64,000 bases of DNA from AP-15 sp963774345 (GCA_963774345.1 CAVZFB010000028.1:248001-312000), one strand, 5' to 3'. Shown: positions 34,553 to 44,756, numbered from the stretch's first letter. Numbers and translations: made by a program. The notes: a model not told the origin generated them from the letters alone.

Positions 34553-34663
34553 CTGTCGAACACGTTGGGCGCTGAGTTCTGTGCGGCGCTCGGGGACGCA
34601 CTCTCCTGGTACGGCCAGCCTGAAATCTTCAATATCGCATCGCGAGCCTGCGGCACCGGCTAG
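34553..34663 (+). mobile_element. Relic of an IS3-family OrfB transposase
   Basis: The frame reads LSNTLGAEFCAALGDALSWY, then GQPEIFN, and ends at TAG 34661-34663. It parallels the stretch before 'TDQGSQFT' in IS3 integrase-type transposases ('...FC.EA...AL..YG.P.IFN'). The catalytic part is gone. The surrounding 34495-34910 holds nothing else I recognise. Confidence 0.5.
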
Positions 34664-34914
34664 GTGCACATTCTGGGCGAGCTTGTCATTCGGCTGTGAA
34701 GCAATGTCCGTCATGTAAAGGTAATGTAGGAGGGATAAACACGTGAGCCGATCCGGGCTCCGTGAGCAAGGGCAGCGGAAAACGAAAGAACTGAGTGAAA
34801 TTACATCCACGCCGCTGTCGCGATTAGAAGCCGCTCCCTACCTTCTCGAACAGTGTGGTTGCGGTCCGATCCGGTTTTCCGAGCATGACGCCGCTCTCTA
34901 CACCTACTGTTCGA

Positions 34915-37287
34915 CGACGTCGTCGATCCGCTGGCCGCGGGTGCGCGCGAGCGCTTCGAGGCCGCTGCGCGGTCGGTCCGGGTCGTACTGTCGCAACGCT
35001 GGGTCAAGACCGAACGCACTTACAATCGCCTGAATCCGAAACGCGTCTACTATTTGTCGATGGAGTTTCTGATCGGTCGCTCGCTGGCCAACAACGTCAC
35101 CAACATGCTGCTGGATCCCTTTGTCCACCGGGCCACCCAGCAACGGGACCTCGACTGGTTTGCCCTGTTGGAGGAAGAACCCGATGCCGGGCTCGGCAAT
35201 GGGGGGCTTGGGCGGCTCGCCGCCTGTTTTTCTCGACTCGATGGCGACGATGCAACTGCCGGCGATGGGCTATGGGCTGCGCTACGAATGCGGCATGTTC
35301 AGGCAATCGATCGAGGATAGTTGGCAGCGCGAACACCCGGACAGCTGGCTGCGCCGGCATGACCCCTGGGAAGTTGCCCGCCCAACGGAAGCGGTAGAAA
35401 TCAAGCTCGGCTCTTCCTTTGAAATGCTCCGCGGGCACCTGGAGATCGTCCCCGGCCGAGCCTCCGCCGTGATTGGCCTCCCGTTTGACCGGCCGGTGAT
35501 CGGCTATGGCGGCAAGACGATTAACACCCTGCGTTTGTGGTCGGGGGCGTCGCATAATTACTTCGATTTCCAGGAGTTCAGCAGCGGCGACTTTGTCGGG
35601 GCATTGGTGGGCAGCCTCGCGGCAAGCACCTTGACCCGGGTGCTGTATCCCGATGACAGCACCGAGGTCGGACAGGCATTACGCTTTGTGCAGGAGTATT
35701 TTCTGGTCGCCTACTCGCTCGCCGATCTGGTGCGCCGCTTCCATCGCCGCAATGGGAATTGGCGCTTGCTTCCGGACAAGGTCGCGATCCAGCTCAACGA
35801 TACGCACCCGACCTTGGCGGTTCCAGAATTGATGCGGATTTTACTCGATGACGCGCATCTCGGCTGGGATGAAGCCTGGGACATCACGCAACAGACGTTG
35901 GCCTATACTATTCATACCTTATTGCCCGAAGCGCTCGAAAAGTGGCCGGTAACCTATTTCGAACACTTACTGCCGCGACAGTTGGAAATCATTTACGAGA
36001 TCAATCGCCGGTTTCTCGATAGCGTCCGCACCCGACGGCCGGGGGACGAGGCGCGAATTGCTCGCATGAGCCTGATCGAGGAGGGCCCCGAGCGCATAGT
36101 GCGCATGGCCAACATGGCGATCGTCGGTTCGCACAGCAGCAATGGCGTGGCCGCGATCCATTCGGCTTTGCTGCGTAAGCTGACAGTCAAGGACTTGGCC
36201 GAAATGTATCCTGAGCGGTTCAACAACAAGACCAACGAGATCACGCCGCGGCGCTGGCTGTTGTTGGCCAACCCCGGGCTCGCCGAGACGATCACGGACG
36301 CGATCGGTGACCGATGGGTGACCGATCTTGGCGAGCTGAAGCGCCTTCATCCCTTGGCGGACGACACCGCCTTCCGCGAAAAGCTTCCTCGACGCCAAGA
36401 ACGCGGCCAAATTGCGGTTTGTCGACTGGCTCAAGACGAGCTGCGGCGTCACGGTCGACCCGGAGACTATTTTCGACTGTCAAGTCAAGCGTATCCACGA
36501 GTACAAGCGGTAGCTGTTGAATGCGCTGCGCATCATTGTTCTTTACCATCGGCTACGGGCGAACCCACACCTCGATATCATGCCGCGAACCTTTTTCTTC
36601 GCCGGCAAAGCGGCTCCGGCTTATTGGCTGGCTAAGCTCATCATTAAATTTATCAACAATCTTACCGGCCCGATCGACGGCGATCCGGCGACGCAGGGCC
36701 GAATGAAGGTCGCTTTTCTGCCCAAGTACTGCGTGTCACTTGCCGAGCGGCTGATCCCGGCTGCCGATGTCTCGAACCAGATCTCGACTGCTGGCTACGA
36801 GGCCAGCGGCACCAGCAACATGAAGTTCATGATGAACGGGGCATTGACTATCGGCACCCACGACGGCGCCACGATCGAAATGGCGGAAGAAGCCGGCGAA
36901 GATAATTTTTTTATGTTTGGCCTGAGTGCCGACCAGGTCGAAGGCAGCCGCGGCTGGTACAATCCGCATTGGCATTACGATCACAATCCAGAGACCCGCG
37001 CTGCTTTGGACATGATCGCCAACGACCATTTCAGCCGCAACGAGCCCGGGATATTTGCACCGCTATGCGATGTATTGTTGAGTGGTGGCGATCATTACAT
37101 GCATCTTGCCGACCTTCAATCCTATATGGAAGCCGATCACAGGCTAACGGGATTGTATGCCGACAGCCATGAATGGGCGCGAAAGGCTATATTGAATGTG
37201 GCCGGCTCCGGCAAGTTCTCGAGCGACCGCACGATTGCCCAGTACGCCTCCGAGATCTGGGACGCTAAACCCTGTCCGGTGTCATGA
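34915..37287 (+). pseudogene. glgP: Glycogen/maltodextrin phosphorylase, disrupted
   Basis: Phosphorylase cleaves alpha-1,4-glucan with phosphate to glucose-1-phosphate. Recognisable pieces in order: NPKRVYYLSMEFLIGRSL, GNGGLGRLAA, VGYGGK-like IGYGGKTINTLRLWSG, VAIQLNDTHPTLAVPELMR, VGSHSSNGVAAIHSALLR, HEYKR, and the PLP site GTSNMKFMMNGALTIGTHDG. Lesions: an extra T in the run at 35227-35231; an extra C near 36386; an amber TAG at 36511-36513 where relatives have Gln (HEYKR-Q-LLNAL); and a degenerate or shifted 5' end, so no start can be set. The last 256 codons (36517-37287) are open. A phosphoglucomutase stub follows directly, as in glycogen operons. Confidence 0.85.
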
Positions 37288-37300
37288 GGAGAAACCGCCG

Positions 37301-37432
37301 ATGACCATTTCACCCTTGGCCGGCAAACCGGCGCCCAAGGAGATGCTGGTCGATTTGGCCCGGCTCGAACGAGAATATTGCGGATGCCGGCCGGATCTGG
37401 ACGACCCGGAGTAGAGGGTCGCCTTTGGAGGT
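37301..37432 (+). pseudogene. pgm: Phosphoglucomutase N-terminal stub
   Basis: After a GAGGAGAAACCGCCG ribosome site the frame reads MTISPLAGKPAPKEMLVDLA and CGCRPDLDDPE, then TAG (37412-37414), then RVAFGG. Bacterial phosphoglucomutases begin this way, with 'DPxQRVAFGTSGHRG' following. So the Gln codon has become amber, and the gene is lost a few codons later where the opposing CHAD gene begins. Together with the phosphorylase this is the remnant of a glycogen breakdown operon feeding glucose-1-phosphate to glucose-6-phosphate. Confidence 0.75.
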
Positions 37433-38886
37433 GCCACCCAATGACCACGCCGGGCGCAAGGCAGACGTCGTTAATGTCATGCTCGGCGGACCGAGCCAGC
37501 TCTCTGCACTGTCTCTGCGCGGTACGTACGTCGTTGAGATGCCCGAAATCTTCCCGGAGGTCCTTCAGCCGCTTCATCAGCGCTTTAACCGAACAAGCTC
37601 TCGAGAAACTCGCTCATGTATCGCAAGTTCTTGAGCTCGATGCGAGCTTGGTGGCGTTCGTCAAGCGACAATCCGGCGAAGTGCTTGCACCGCTTCATCG
37701 CCTGGCGCCAGTGTCGCTCGATCAAGGGCGGCGCAATCTCGGCGATGCAAGAGAGCAGCGGTGCCGAGTGCTCCGATACCCGCTGGTCCCGCCAGCCGCA
37801 GGTTTCGAACCAGCGCCGCCTTGAGTATAATTTCGGAATATCGGCGCGACTCAATCGCCTTTCTCGCCGCTTCGTAGGCTGCCTGCTGCCGCCGGTTTGC
37901 CGCCTCGACCAGATTCTCCAAATCACGTTCCGTGTGGAGGACAGCACGAACGGGTGCCAGCAGGTTCATGGCGAATACATCCCTATCGCGCGCCGGTCCG
38001 AGGCTTCCCGCAAGCCATTTCAGCTCATCTTTCAACCGTTGAGTTGCTCGGCTGGAAGCATCGACCGCACCGCAGCAAGCACCGAGCGAAATCGCCGTAC
38101 CGCCACGCGCATCTGGTGGAGGGCCTCGGCGTCGCCGGACAGTGCCGCCGCCTGGTTGCGCAGCAGGTGCCGAAGGCACAGGCGGCACGAAGTCTGGAGA
38201 ACCGCCTCTACCGGCATCGAAGGTTCGAGAGTGAGCGGTTCGGCCGTCACCGCTTCGATCGCGCTTCCCAGCAATCGGTAGAAGCGTTCGGCGTTGTCCG
38301 AGGTCGTGATCCGGAGCAGCGCCGCGTCGAGCAGCCGCAGCGCCACATCAAAAAAGCCCGCGGGATCCCCCTCGATCATTTCGAGATCCAGGCCACACAT
38401 CAATTCGGTGGCGTCGCCGACAGCGGCGGAAATCGTTCCTTCGTCGAGTGTCGACATAATCTCGACTGCGGGCTCGACGTCCAGCCTCAGACAGGTCCGC
38501 CGGACCTGCGCTCGGCATAGTGGGCGCAGTCCTTTATCGATGAGCCCGCTCAGGCGTGCTCCGGTCTCAGGCGCCAACGGATCGGGTCCGTCGCCCGTGA
38601 TGCCGTCGTGCCATTGGCTGCCGTCAGCGACTGAGCCCAGGCGTCTCAAGACCTGGACGCCGCTCGCGTCATGCTGTTCGACGCAAAGGCTGAGGTCGTG
38701 CTGGTGCAGCTTCCGGTCGGGCGTGTCGAAAAAGATGCCGGTGATCAGCGACGGCTCGCCGCCAGGTGCGGTACTCGCCCTTTCGAGAGCCGCCTTCAAA
38801 GCCGCAAGTTGGCTCGGATCGGTCGAGAATTCGAATCGGGCTTCGAGCGCGATACCTTCGCACAGTTCGCCAAGATGACGATTTTA
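37414..38886 (-). pseudogene. CYTH-CHAD domain protein (triphosphate tunnel/polyphosphate-binding), frameshifted
   Basis: The N-terminal part reads IALEARFEFSTDPSQLAAL and PSLITGIFFDTPDRKLHQHD, the CYTH (triphosphate tunnel) domain. It continues into CHAD helices: LRHLLRNQAAALSGDAEALH, QMRVAVRRFRSVLAAVRSML, LKNLRYMSEFLESLFG and finally MKRLKDLREDFGHLNDVRTA, ending near VIGWH. Frames change at about 38050, 37950-37850 and 37580, and there is no start codon because a TAA precedes (38885-38887), next to an IS3 relic. CHAD domains bind polyphosphate through conserved His and basic residues, and CYTH domains hydrolyse triphosphates, which fits the nearby PPK fragment and phosphate transporter. Confidence 0.75.
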
Positions 38887-38917
38887 TGACGCAACATCGG
38901 CGAGCTCTCAAGCATGA

Positions 38918-39055
38918 CGGGATGCGGTCCTCGCCGCGCAGACCGGACACGATGCGGATCTTCTCCTCCGCCGAAAACTGCCGCCGGGTGGCACGGCGGA
39001 TCGCCTTCACAACCTGCTCCGCCGGTTCCTTCACCGGCCCGGATTTCTGTCCCAT
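38918..39055 (-). mobile_element. Relic of an IS3-family OrfA
   Basis: From ATG 39055 (ribosome site GGGAGCAAAG) the frame reads MGQKSGPVKEPAEQVVKAIR and then RATRRQFSAEEKIRIVSGL, RGEDRI. This is the N-terminal helix-turn-helix protein of IS3-type elements ('...RQFSAEEKIRIVL.GLRGE.SI..LCRREGI'), cut off before the second helix. Its deletion end coincides with the missing 5' end of the CYTH-CHAD gene, so the insertion or its loss probably destroyed that gene. Confidence 0.7.
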
Positions 39056-39242
39056 CTTTGCTCCCTCAATGGCTACGATGGGCCAGAAATCCTTGTAACT
39101 TGACATCCCGCCCGTTCGAGATCGGTGACAGCGGGGTGGCAGGCGAGAGGCCGAAAAATCTATGGGTCGCAGAGCCTGCAAGGGAATGCGTGTCCTCGTC
39201 TGCCGTTCCATCGAACCCGAACAGTCGCTTGGGTCGTGTCAG

Positions 39243-40182
39243 ATGGATGTAATTGTAGTCGGCATCGATGTAATCGAAGGATCGCCTGGACATGGCGGTT
39301 CGTCCGACCGGTGAAAGCCTTGTCTTCAAACGCACGGCCGCCGGGATCGAGGATCTCGTCGCCTGGCTCAAAACCTTGTCGCTGGCATAGGTGGCAATCG
39401 AGGCCACCTGCGGCTTCGAAACAGTAGTGGCCGCGGGCCTGGCTAGTGCCGGCCTTCCCGTGGTGGTCGTCAATCCGGCACAAGTGCGTGCCTTCACGAT
39501 GGCTCTCGGCAAACGAGCCAAGACCGATCCGATCGACGCGGCGGTGATCGCCCATTTCGCCGAGGCAACCAAACCGAAGCTCCGGTAACTGCCCGATGAG
39601 ATGACAAGAGGTCTCGCCGATCTGGTCGCGCGCCGGCGCCAGATTGTCGAGATGATTGCCGCCGAAGCTCAGCGCGCTCGCCGCATCAGCGATCATCGCC
39701 TGTCTCGCAGCATCGCCAGGCTGCGCAAAGCCTTGGAGAAGGAACTTGCCGAGCTCGACCGGTTGATCAGCGATCACATGCGCGGATCAGCCGTCTGGGT
39801 CGAGAAGAAGAAACTGCTGGCGTCTTTGCCGGACGTTGGAAAGACCATCGCCCGCACCTTGATCGCCGAACTCCCGGAGCTCGGTTCGCTCGATCGTCGA
39901 CGGATCGCCGCCCTGGTTGGCCTCGCACCATGGACCCGACAGTCCGGGCAACGGCGTGGCAAGAGCTTGATTGGTGGCGGCCGCAAGAGCGTGCGCAGTT
40001 CCTTGTTCATTGGAGCCATGGTCGCCGCGCGCTACAATCTGCAGCTCAAACAATTCCGCGACAAACTCGTCGCCGCCCGGAAACCTAAGATCCTCGCCCT
40101 CGTCGCCGTGGCCCGCAAGCTAATCACGATCCTCAAAGCTGTCCTGCGAGATCGACGCCCATGGCAGCCACTCCCCGCTTAA
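39243..40182 (+). pseudogene. Second IS110-family transposase, inactivated
   Basis: Pieces of a DEDD transposase: MDVIVVGIDV, then in a shifted frame DRLDMAVRPTGESLVF, VAIEATCGFETVVAAGLASA, RAKTDPIDAAVIAHFAEATK, LLASLPDVGKTIARTLIAEL and GRKSVRSSLFIGAMVAARYN. Lesions: an extra base near 39270; TAG at 39388-39390 before VAIEA; TAA at 39586-39588 between KLR and LPDEM, where CAA (Gln) is likely. The C-terminal serine-bearing part (40 kb end) is open. It belongs to a different IS110 branch from the element at 22.3 kb. The terminal ends were not found. Confidence 0.85.
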
Positions 40183-40479
40183 TCGATAAGACAGTCGCTC
40201 CCTTCCTCAACCCGCCTTTTCTGTCTCATAGGCGCTGATGCCGGACACTCCTCGGAGATGGTCGCCAGTGAACCGAGCGTGGTCATCGATGCGAACGATC
40301 CACGCCAGACGAGAGGCTTCGCGGAGCGAGCCCTCCATCATTGCACCAGCTACGCCAAAGAGCGCCTTATCGTGCTATGCCATGCGACCGAGAAGAGCCG
40401 GTTGCCATTAAGCCAGCGCGTCAGACCACTAGCGGACGTGGCCTGCCACCAGGCGGCGGCGAAGTGTATCCATTCAAAA

Positions 40480-41367
40480 CCGAACTATTGCTGCCGCGTT
40501 GCGACCGCTTTCGGCCGAGCAATTCCTGGCTCTCGACTTGCCGACACGGGAAAACCTGCTGGCTCCCTGGCTGCCGCAAAAGGGTCTCGTAATGGCCTAT
40601 GCGCTGCGCGGGACTGGCAAGACACTATTTGCCTCAACTGCGGGATATGCGCTCGGTATCGGCGGTGAATTTCTCGGCTTCAAGGCACCGCGCCCATCCA
40701 AGGTTCTTTATCTCGATGGTGAAATGCCGGCCCGGACAATGCAGGAGCGGCTGGCTGCGATCGTTGGTGCTTTCGAGCTGAAGCTGCCAGACCCGAGCTT
40801 CTTTCGCCTTCTATGCGCTGATCTCACAGATGCCGGGCTTCCAGACCTCGCAACCGTCGACGGACAACGCGAAGTCGACGCCCAGGTTGAGGATGCTGAG
40901 GTAATCATTGTCGATAATCTGTCGTCGCTGATTCGGTCCGGCCGCGAAAACGAGGCGGACAGCTGGCAACCGCTTCAGGATTGGGGGCTTGCGCACCGGC
41001 GCGCAGGTCGATCCGTGAGGTTTGTGCATCACGCCGGCAAAGGCGGCATCGCGGCGCGAGGATGTGTTGGACACGGTGCTCGCCCTTAAACACCCGGCCG
41101 ATTACTCGTCCGATCAGGGCGTGCATTTCGAAAAGGCGCGCGGTGTCTATGGCGACGATGCCCGGTCTTTTGAAGCGAAATATGAGGTCCGCGACGGGCA
41201 GGCGATGTGGAGCCGCACAGAGATCGCCGATGTCGAGCTGACGTGTCGTGGACGCCATGCGCGATGGTCTTTCGATCCGGGAGGCCGCCAATGAATTCGA
41301 CATGCATCGCTCCAAAGTCGAACGGCTCAAGCGCCGCGCTATTGAGAAAGGGCTGCTCGATGGCTGA
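40480..41367 (+). pseudogene. RepA-like AAA ATPase (plasmid/phage replicative helicase type), frameshifted
   Basis: The frame from about 40480 reads LSAEQFLALDLPTRENLLAP, then the Walker A ALRGTGKTLFA, YLDGEMPARTMQERL, the Walker B EVIIVDNLSSLIRSGRENEA and VHHAGKGG. The frame then changes to SRREDVLDTVLALKHPADYS, HFEKARGVYGDDARSFEAKY, and again to RVVDAMRDGLSIREAANEFD with a final helix-turn-helix (SKVERLKRRAIEKGLLDG), stop 41365-41367. This is the RecA-like helicase domain found in mobile-element primase-helicases. No primase is left. It marks the edge of a decayed mobile segment. Confidence 0.75.
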
Positions 41368-41671
41368 CACATTCCAAACTGCCCGGGTATCTTTCGAATT
41401 CCCTTTGATATTACAATGGATTTGATTTACAAGAATTTGTATTTCTTGACGAAACCTGACGCGGACTTTTCAACACAATCGCGCCAAAAGGACATTTGGC
41501 GAGGCCACGACGCCTGCCTGGCCGGACATCGACATGCGCCATGCCAGAGCATGTGGCAGCGCACCGTGACGCGCCGCTGCGCATGAGCCGAATTCCCGAG
41601 CGGGTGGACGGGGCGCGGCAAACCTGCGACGGTTCCGCATTCGATAAACCAGCCGCGGGGAAGGAACGAAA
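41368..41671. other. Non-coding gap
   Basis: An AT-richer stretch near 41400-41450 and no supported gene. I see only the GGGGAAGGAACGAA ribosome site for the following epimerase fragment. Confidence 0.4.
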
Positions 41672-41925
41672 ATGTCGATCCTGATTACATCGGCGGGACC
41701 GGGTTTATCGGCCGCCGCCTGATACCGCTGCTCGCCAAGCGCGGCGAGGAGATCGCCTGCATGGACATCAATCCGAAGACCGCGGATTTCTCCGAATACG
41801 GCAAGCAGGTCCGCATCATGCGCTCGACGATGTCATGAATGCGCTGATCAGCGCCAAGCCGTCGCGAGTGATCAACCTGGCCTATTTTCTCGGCAGCGAT
41901 CCGCCGCGAGGAAGGTTTGCCGCTT
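41672..41925 (+). pseudogene. N-terminal fragment of an NAD-dependent epimerase/dehydratase
   Basis: From ATG 41672 the text reads MSILIT, then with a small shift GTGFIGRRLIPLLAKRGEEI, MDINPKTADFSEYGKQVRIM and VMNALISAKPSRVINLAYFL. GxxGFIGRRL is the NAD-binding loop of extended SDRs, and 'VINLAYF' the next strand. The frame is broken at the loop and again after RIMR, and the gene ends abruptly near 41925, about 85 codons in, so the catalytic part is missing. It is a remnant abutting the enoyl-CoA hydratase-like gene. Confidence 0.65.
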
Positions 41926-42053
41926 GTCGCCGACCGCTAGACTGGCGGTCAGTGACCTTACGGCGACGGCGATAGCTGTCGTTGCCTTGGGCTACATTGT
42001 CGCGGGATCGAAGGCCATCACCCGGCAATCACCAACGGAAGGCGACGCCAAAA

Positions 42054-42848
42054 ATGAAGCTGACATCCGGACTGGTCGGCGCGGAAGCGAAGGGTCCCAT
42101 CGGCTGGGTGATCTGGGACAATCCCAGCAAGCTAAACGCTCTCTCGCCCGGTATGTACGAGGACGCGTTGAGCGTGATCGAGGACTACGCCGCCGACCCC
42201 GCGATCAAGGTCGTGATCATGCGCGGCGCCGGCCGGAAAGCTTTTATCTCTGGCGCTGATATCAAGAGTTTCGAGAAGACGCGGGCCAACGCCGAAACTA
42301 CGCGGTTGGCGCGGGAGACGACTGCCGAACTGCGGCACAAGCTGCTCGATCTGGAAAAGCCGCTGATCGCGATGATTTACGGCTATTGCCTCGGCGGCGG
42401 GCTCGGCATGGCGCTGAACGCCGATTTGCGCTTCGCGTCTTCAGACGCGCGCTTCGGCATCCCGGCGGCGGTGCGCGGCGCCGCATACGGGCTGGACGGG
42501 CTGAAGTCGCTGGTTGATTTGGTCGGGCCGAGCGTCGCCAAGGACATCATGTTCTCCGCGCGGCGGTTGCACTCGGATGAAGCCTTGCGCATCGGCCTGA
42601 TCAATCGTGTGGTCGACGCGGAGGAACTGGAAGACGTGACGGTCGCCTACGCGGAAACTCTTGCGGCGAACGCTCCGTTGTCGATCCGCGCGTCAAAGTT
42701 CTTCATCAACCAACTCGGCCTGGAGCGCTCGCAGAGGGACGAAGCACGCATGGATGCAATGCAGCGGCAGGCGGCGAACAGCGAAGACTTCAAGGAAGCA
42801 ACGCGGTCGTTCATAGAAAAGCGGAAGCCAGAGTTCCACGGGCGGTGA
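42054..42848 (+). CDS. Enoyl-CoA hydratase/isomerase-fold protein lacking both usual catalytic glutamates
   Basis: A 264-residue crotonase-fold protein. The oxyanion loop GAGRKAFISGADIKSF and the second loop YGYCLGGGLGMALNADLRFA are clear, and the C-terminal helices are intact. In hydratases, Glu residues sit in 'GGGxEL' and 'G.PE'; here they are Gly (GGGLGM) and Ala (FGIPAAVRG). It is therefore unlikely to hydrate enoyl-CoA and may be a decarboxylase, hydrolase or ring-cleaving member. GGAAGG precedes the ATG at 42054. It starts a plus-strand series with a cupin and an isocitrate-lyase-type gene. Confidence 0.85.
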   Translation: MKLTSGLVGAEAKGPIGWVIWDNPSKLNALSPGMYEDALSVIEDYAADPAIKVVIMRGAGRKAFISGADIKSFEKTRANAETTRLARETTAELRHKLLDLEKPLIAMIYGYCLGGGLGMALNADLRFASSDARFGIPAAVRGAAYGLDGLKSLVDLVGPSVAKDIMFSARRLHSDEALRIGLINRVVDAEELEDVTVAYAETLAANAPLSIRASKFFINQLGLERSQRDEARMDAMQRQAANSEDFKEATRSFIEKRKPEFHGR

Positions 42849-42941
42849 TCGCGGCCTTCACGCGAGCCCCAAACGGTTCAATGTGACGTAAATTACGCCT
42901 TTGCGTGCACGATGATCTCTCTGTGGGAAGGAGCACGCGCA

Positions 42942-43265
42942 TGATCGTACGGATCTATACGGGCCACGACGGCCAGACCCATTTTGAAGATCTTCCGCTG
43001 CCGGCCGAGGTTGCGCTGCAGGCGGGTGCTAACCTCAGTGTTCCGCTCTTTCCCAGCGGACTATTTTAGCGATTGGCACACTGCGCCGCGGCGCCAATAC
43101 ATCTTTATTCTCGCGGGGCAGATGGAAATCGGGATCGGCGATGGCACCACGCGCCGTTTTGGACCGGGTGATGTGGTCCTCGCTGACGACCTCACAGGCC
43201 AGGGCCACACGACGCGCTCGGTGGGAGTTCCGCGCATCAGTGCCACTGTGCCGGTGAGCGCCTGA
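42942..43265 (+). pseudogene. Small cupin-domain protein, frameshifted
   Basis: After GGAAGGAGCACGCGC, ATG 42942 starts MIVRIYTGHDGQTHFEDLPL and LPAEVALQAGANLS. The next frame continues FRSFPADYFSDWHTAPRRQY, IFILAGQMEIGIGDGTTRRF, GPGDVVLADDLTGQGHTTR. Together they make one small cupin of about 107 residues with metal-binding His near HTAPRRQ and the G(X)5HX-type end GQGHTTR. As written the first frame stops at about 43071. One missing base near 43043 explains it. The function of such single-domain cupins is unknown. Confidence 0.7.
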
Positions 43266-43377
43266 CGCCTTCCGCGAGGCATCTTGTCATGGGGCGGGGA
43301 GGCGCTGACGGCCACCCGGCGCCATGACGCACCCTGCCGCCACCAGGACGGTTCGGTTACACACGAGGAGACTGCGT

Positions 43378-44214
43378 ATGCCAGAGCGTCAACGTATGAC
43401 GACCCGACTGAAGACCCTGTTTCAAAGGCCCGAATTATTTGTCTTAGCCGGCGGGATCAATCCCATTGGTGCGAAGATGGCGGAAGCGCTGGGCTATGAC
43501 GCCTTCTACATGTCCGGGGGCAATACCTCGGCGCACCAACTGGGCTGGCCCGACTCCGGGACCAGTATGCGCGACATGGTGGACAACGCCCGGAAAATTG
43601 TCCTGACCGTGCAGATCCCGGTCTTCGCGGACGCCGACACAGGCTACGGTGATGCCATCAGTACGCATTACACCGTGCGGGAATACATTCAGGCGGGCAT
43701 CGCTGGCGCCCACATTGAAGACCAGACGTTTCCGCCGAAATCCGGCCCCCGCCGCCGTTGTATCTCGATTCAGGAGATGGTCGGAAAGCTGCGGGCGGCG
43801 ATGGATGCCAAACAGGCTCTCGACCCGGACTTCGTGATCATGGCCCGGTGCGATCTCGGTGGCGTGCCGGGCGCCAGCTTTGCGGAGATCATTGAACGCT
43901 GCCAGGCCTACAAAGCCGAAGCGCAGGTCGATGTCATCTGCCCCAATGGCTTGCGCACCTGGGAAGAAATCCAGGAGGCGATCCGCCTCATCCCCGGGCC
44001 CGTCGTCCCCCTCATTCCCGCCGACCTGTCGCCGTATCCCTCGTTGCAGGCGCAGCAGGATGCCGGGGCCGCCGCGGCCTGGTTTCCCGCGCTGACCACC
44101 ATGGCGGGCTTGCAGGCTAACTGGGATTTCTTGAGTGATTTTCGGCAGCGCGGCACATTGGCCCTGGATGCGCTGCGTGCCCAGGCGGCTCAGAGTCCCT
44201 GGGGGCGTCGCTAG
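43378..44214 (+). CDS. Isocitrate lyase/PEP mutase superfamily protein
   Basis: A 278-residue barrel protein. The metal site is seen in VFADADTGYGDAIS and the following strand in AGAHIEDQTFPPK. Members cleave or hydrolyse C-C bonds of 2-hydroxy or 2-oxo diacids (methylisocitrate, dimethylmalate, oxaloacetate). The usual 'KKCGH' lyase loop is replaced by KSGPRRRC, with the Cys a few residues later, so lyase activity is uncertain. GAGGAG precedes the ATG at 43378. The native C terminus may be longer: just past the TAG, another frame reads GRILDEPRLRAMEEMYLPD to 44278, typical of these enzymes, so one base may be wrong near 44205. Confidence 0.82.
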   Translation: MPERQRMTTRLKTLFQRPELFVLAGGINPIGAKMAEALGYDAFYMSGGNTSAHQLGWPDSGTSMRDMVDNARKIVLTVQIPVFADADTGYGDAISTHYTVREYIQAGIAGAHIEDQTFPPKSGPRRRCISIQEMVGKLRAAMDAKQALDPDFVIMARCDLGGVPGASFAEIIERCQAYKAEAQVDVICPNGLRTWEEIQEAIRLIPGPVVPLIPADLSPYPSLQAQQDAGAAAAWFPALTTMAGLQANWDFLSDFRQRGTLALDALRAQAAQSPWGRR

Positions 44215-44278
44215 CAATGGCCGCATTCTGGACGAGCCGCGTCTGCGCGCCATGGAGGAGATGTATCTTCCAGACTAA

Positions 44279-44666
44279 GGCTGGGAGACGCTGTCCCGGG
44301 GGCACCGTCAACTTGGCATTCACAGATTGACATAACGCGCGATGGGCTGAGCGATGCCGGCGATAGGGGTCGTCTGCCCCATGGCCACGCCAGTAACGTC
44401 GGCCCATGTGGCGAAGGTCTGGGCGCGGCCAGACCGGAAGTTGGTGGCGGTGTCGTGGTCTGAGTGGCGGTGGAAAGGGTTGGCGGACTGGCGAAGGCCG
44501 GCGTAAGTCGGATCTCGAGGCGTCATCATCCCGCCCGTCTATCCGGCCAACCCGCCTCCTACCAACCGGCTCTCAGCCAACTTGACGGTGCCGTTGCAGG
44601 GTATGGTCGTGCTAGACCGAGAGCTTCTACAGTATGAAAGTCCAGTCGTCCTCTCGGGAATTAAAG
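44279..44666. other. Gap without a recognisable gene
   Basis: A minus-strand frame at 44320-44529 encodes 69 residues (MMTPRDPTYAGLRQSANPFH...) that I cannot place and that has no good ribosome site. Otherwise nothing stands out. Confidence 0.35.
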
Positions 44667-44756
44667 CGCTGCGCAAAGGTTCTGCTGATGGCTGGAATGC
44701 CCGAAACCGTTACCGGCCACATCATCATGGCGGACGGCGGCTACCGCACCGTCTGA
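44667..44756 (+). pseudogene. C-terminal remnant of a short-chain dehydrogenase
   Basis: The frame ending at TGA 44754-44756 reads CAKVLLMAGMPETVTGHIIM and ADGGYRTV. This is the last strand and dimer-interface segment of SDRs ('..VTG..I.VDGG'). Upstream codons do not continue into an SDR core, so only the tail survives. Confidence 0.6.

Noticed and set aside
36511..39588. Stop-codon reassignment (TAG/TAA read as Gln, TGA as Trp)
   Set aside because: TAG ends apparently intact genes elsewhere in the window (the SDR at 12302 and the enolase-family gene at 16067) and the affected genes carry other lesions as well, so they are better explained as pseudogenes.
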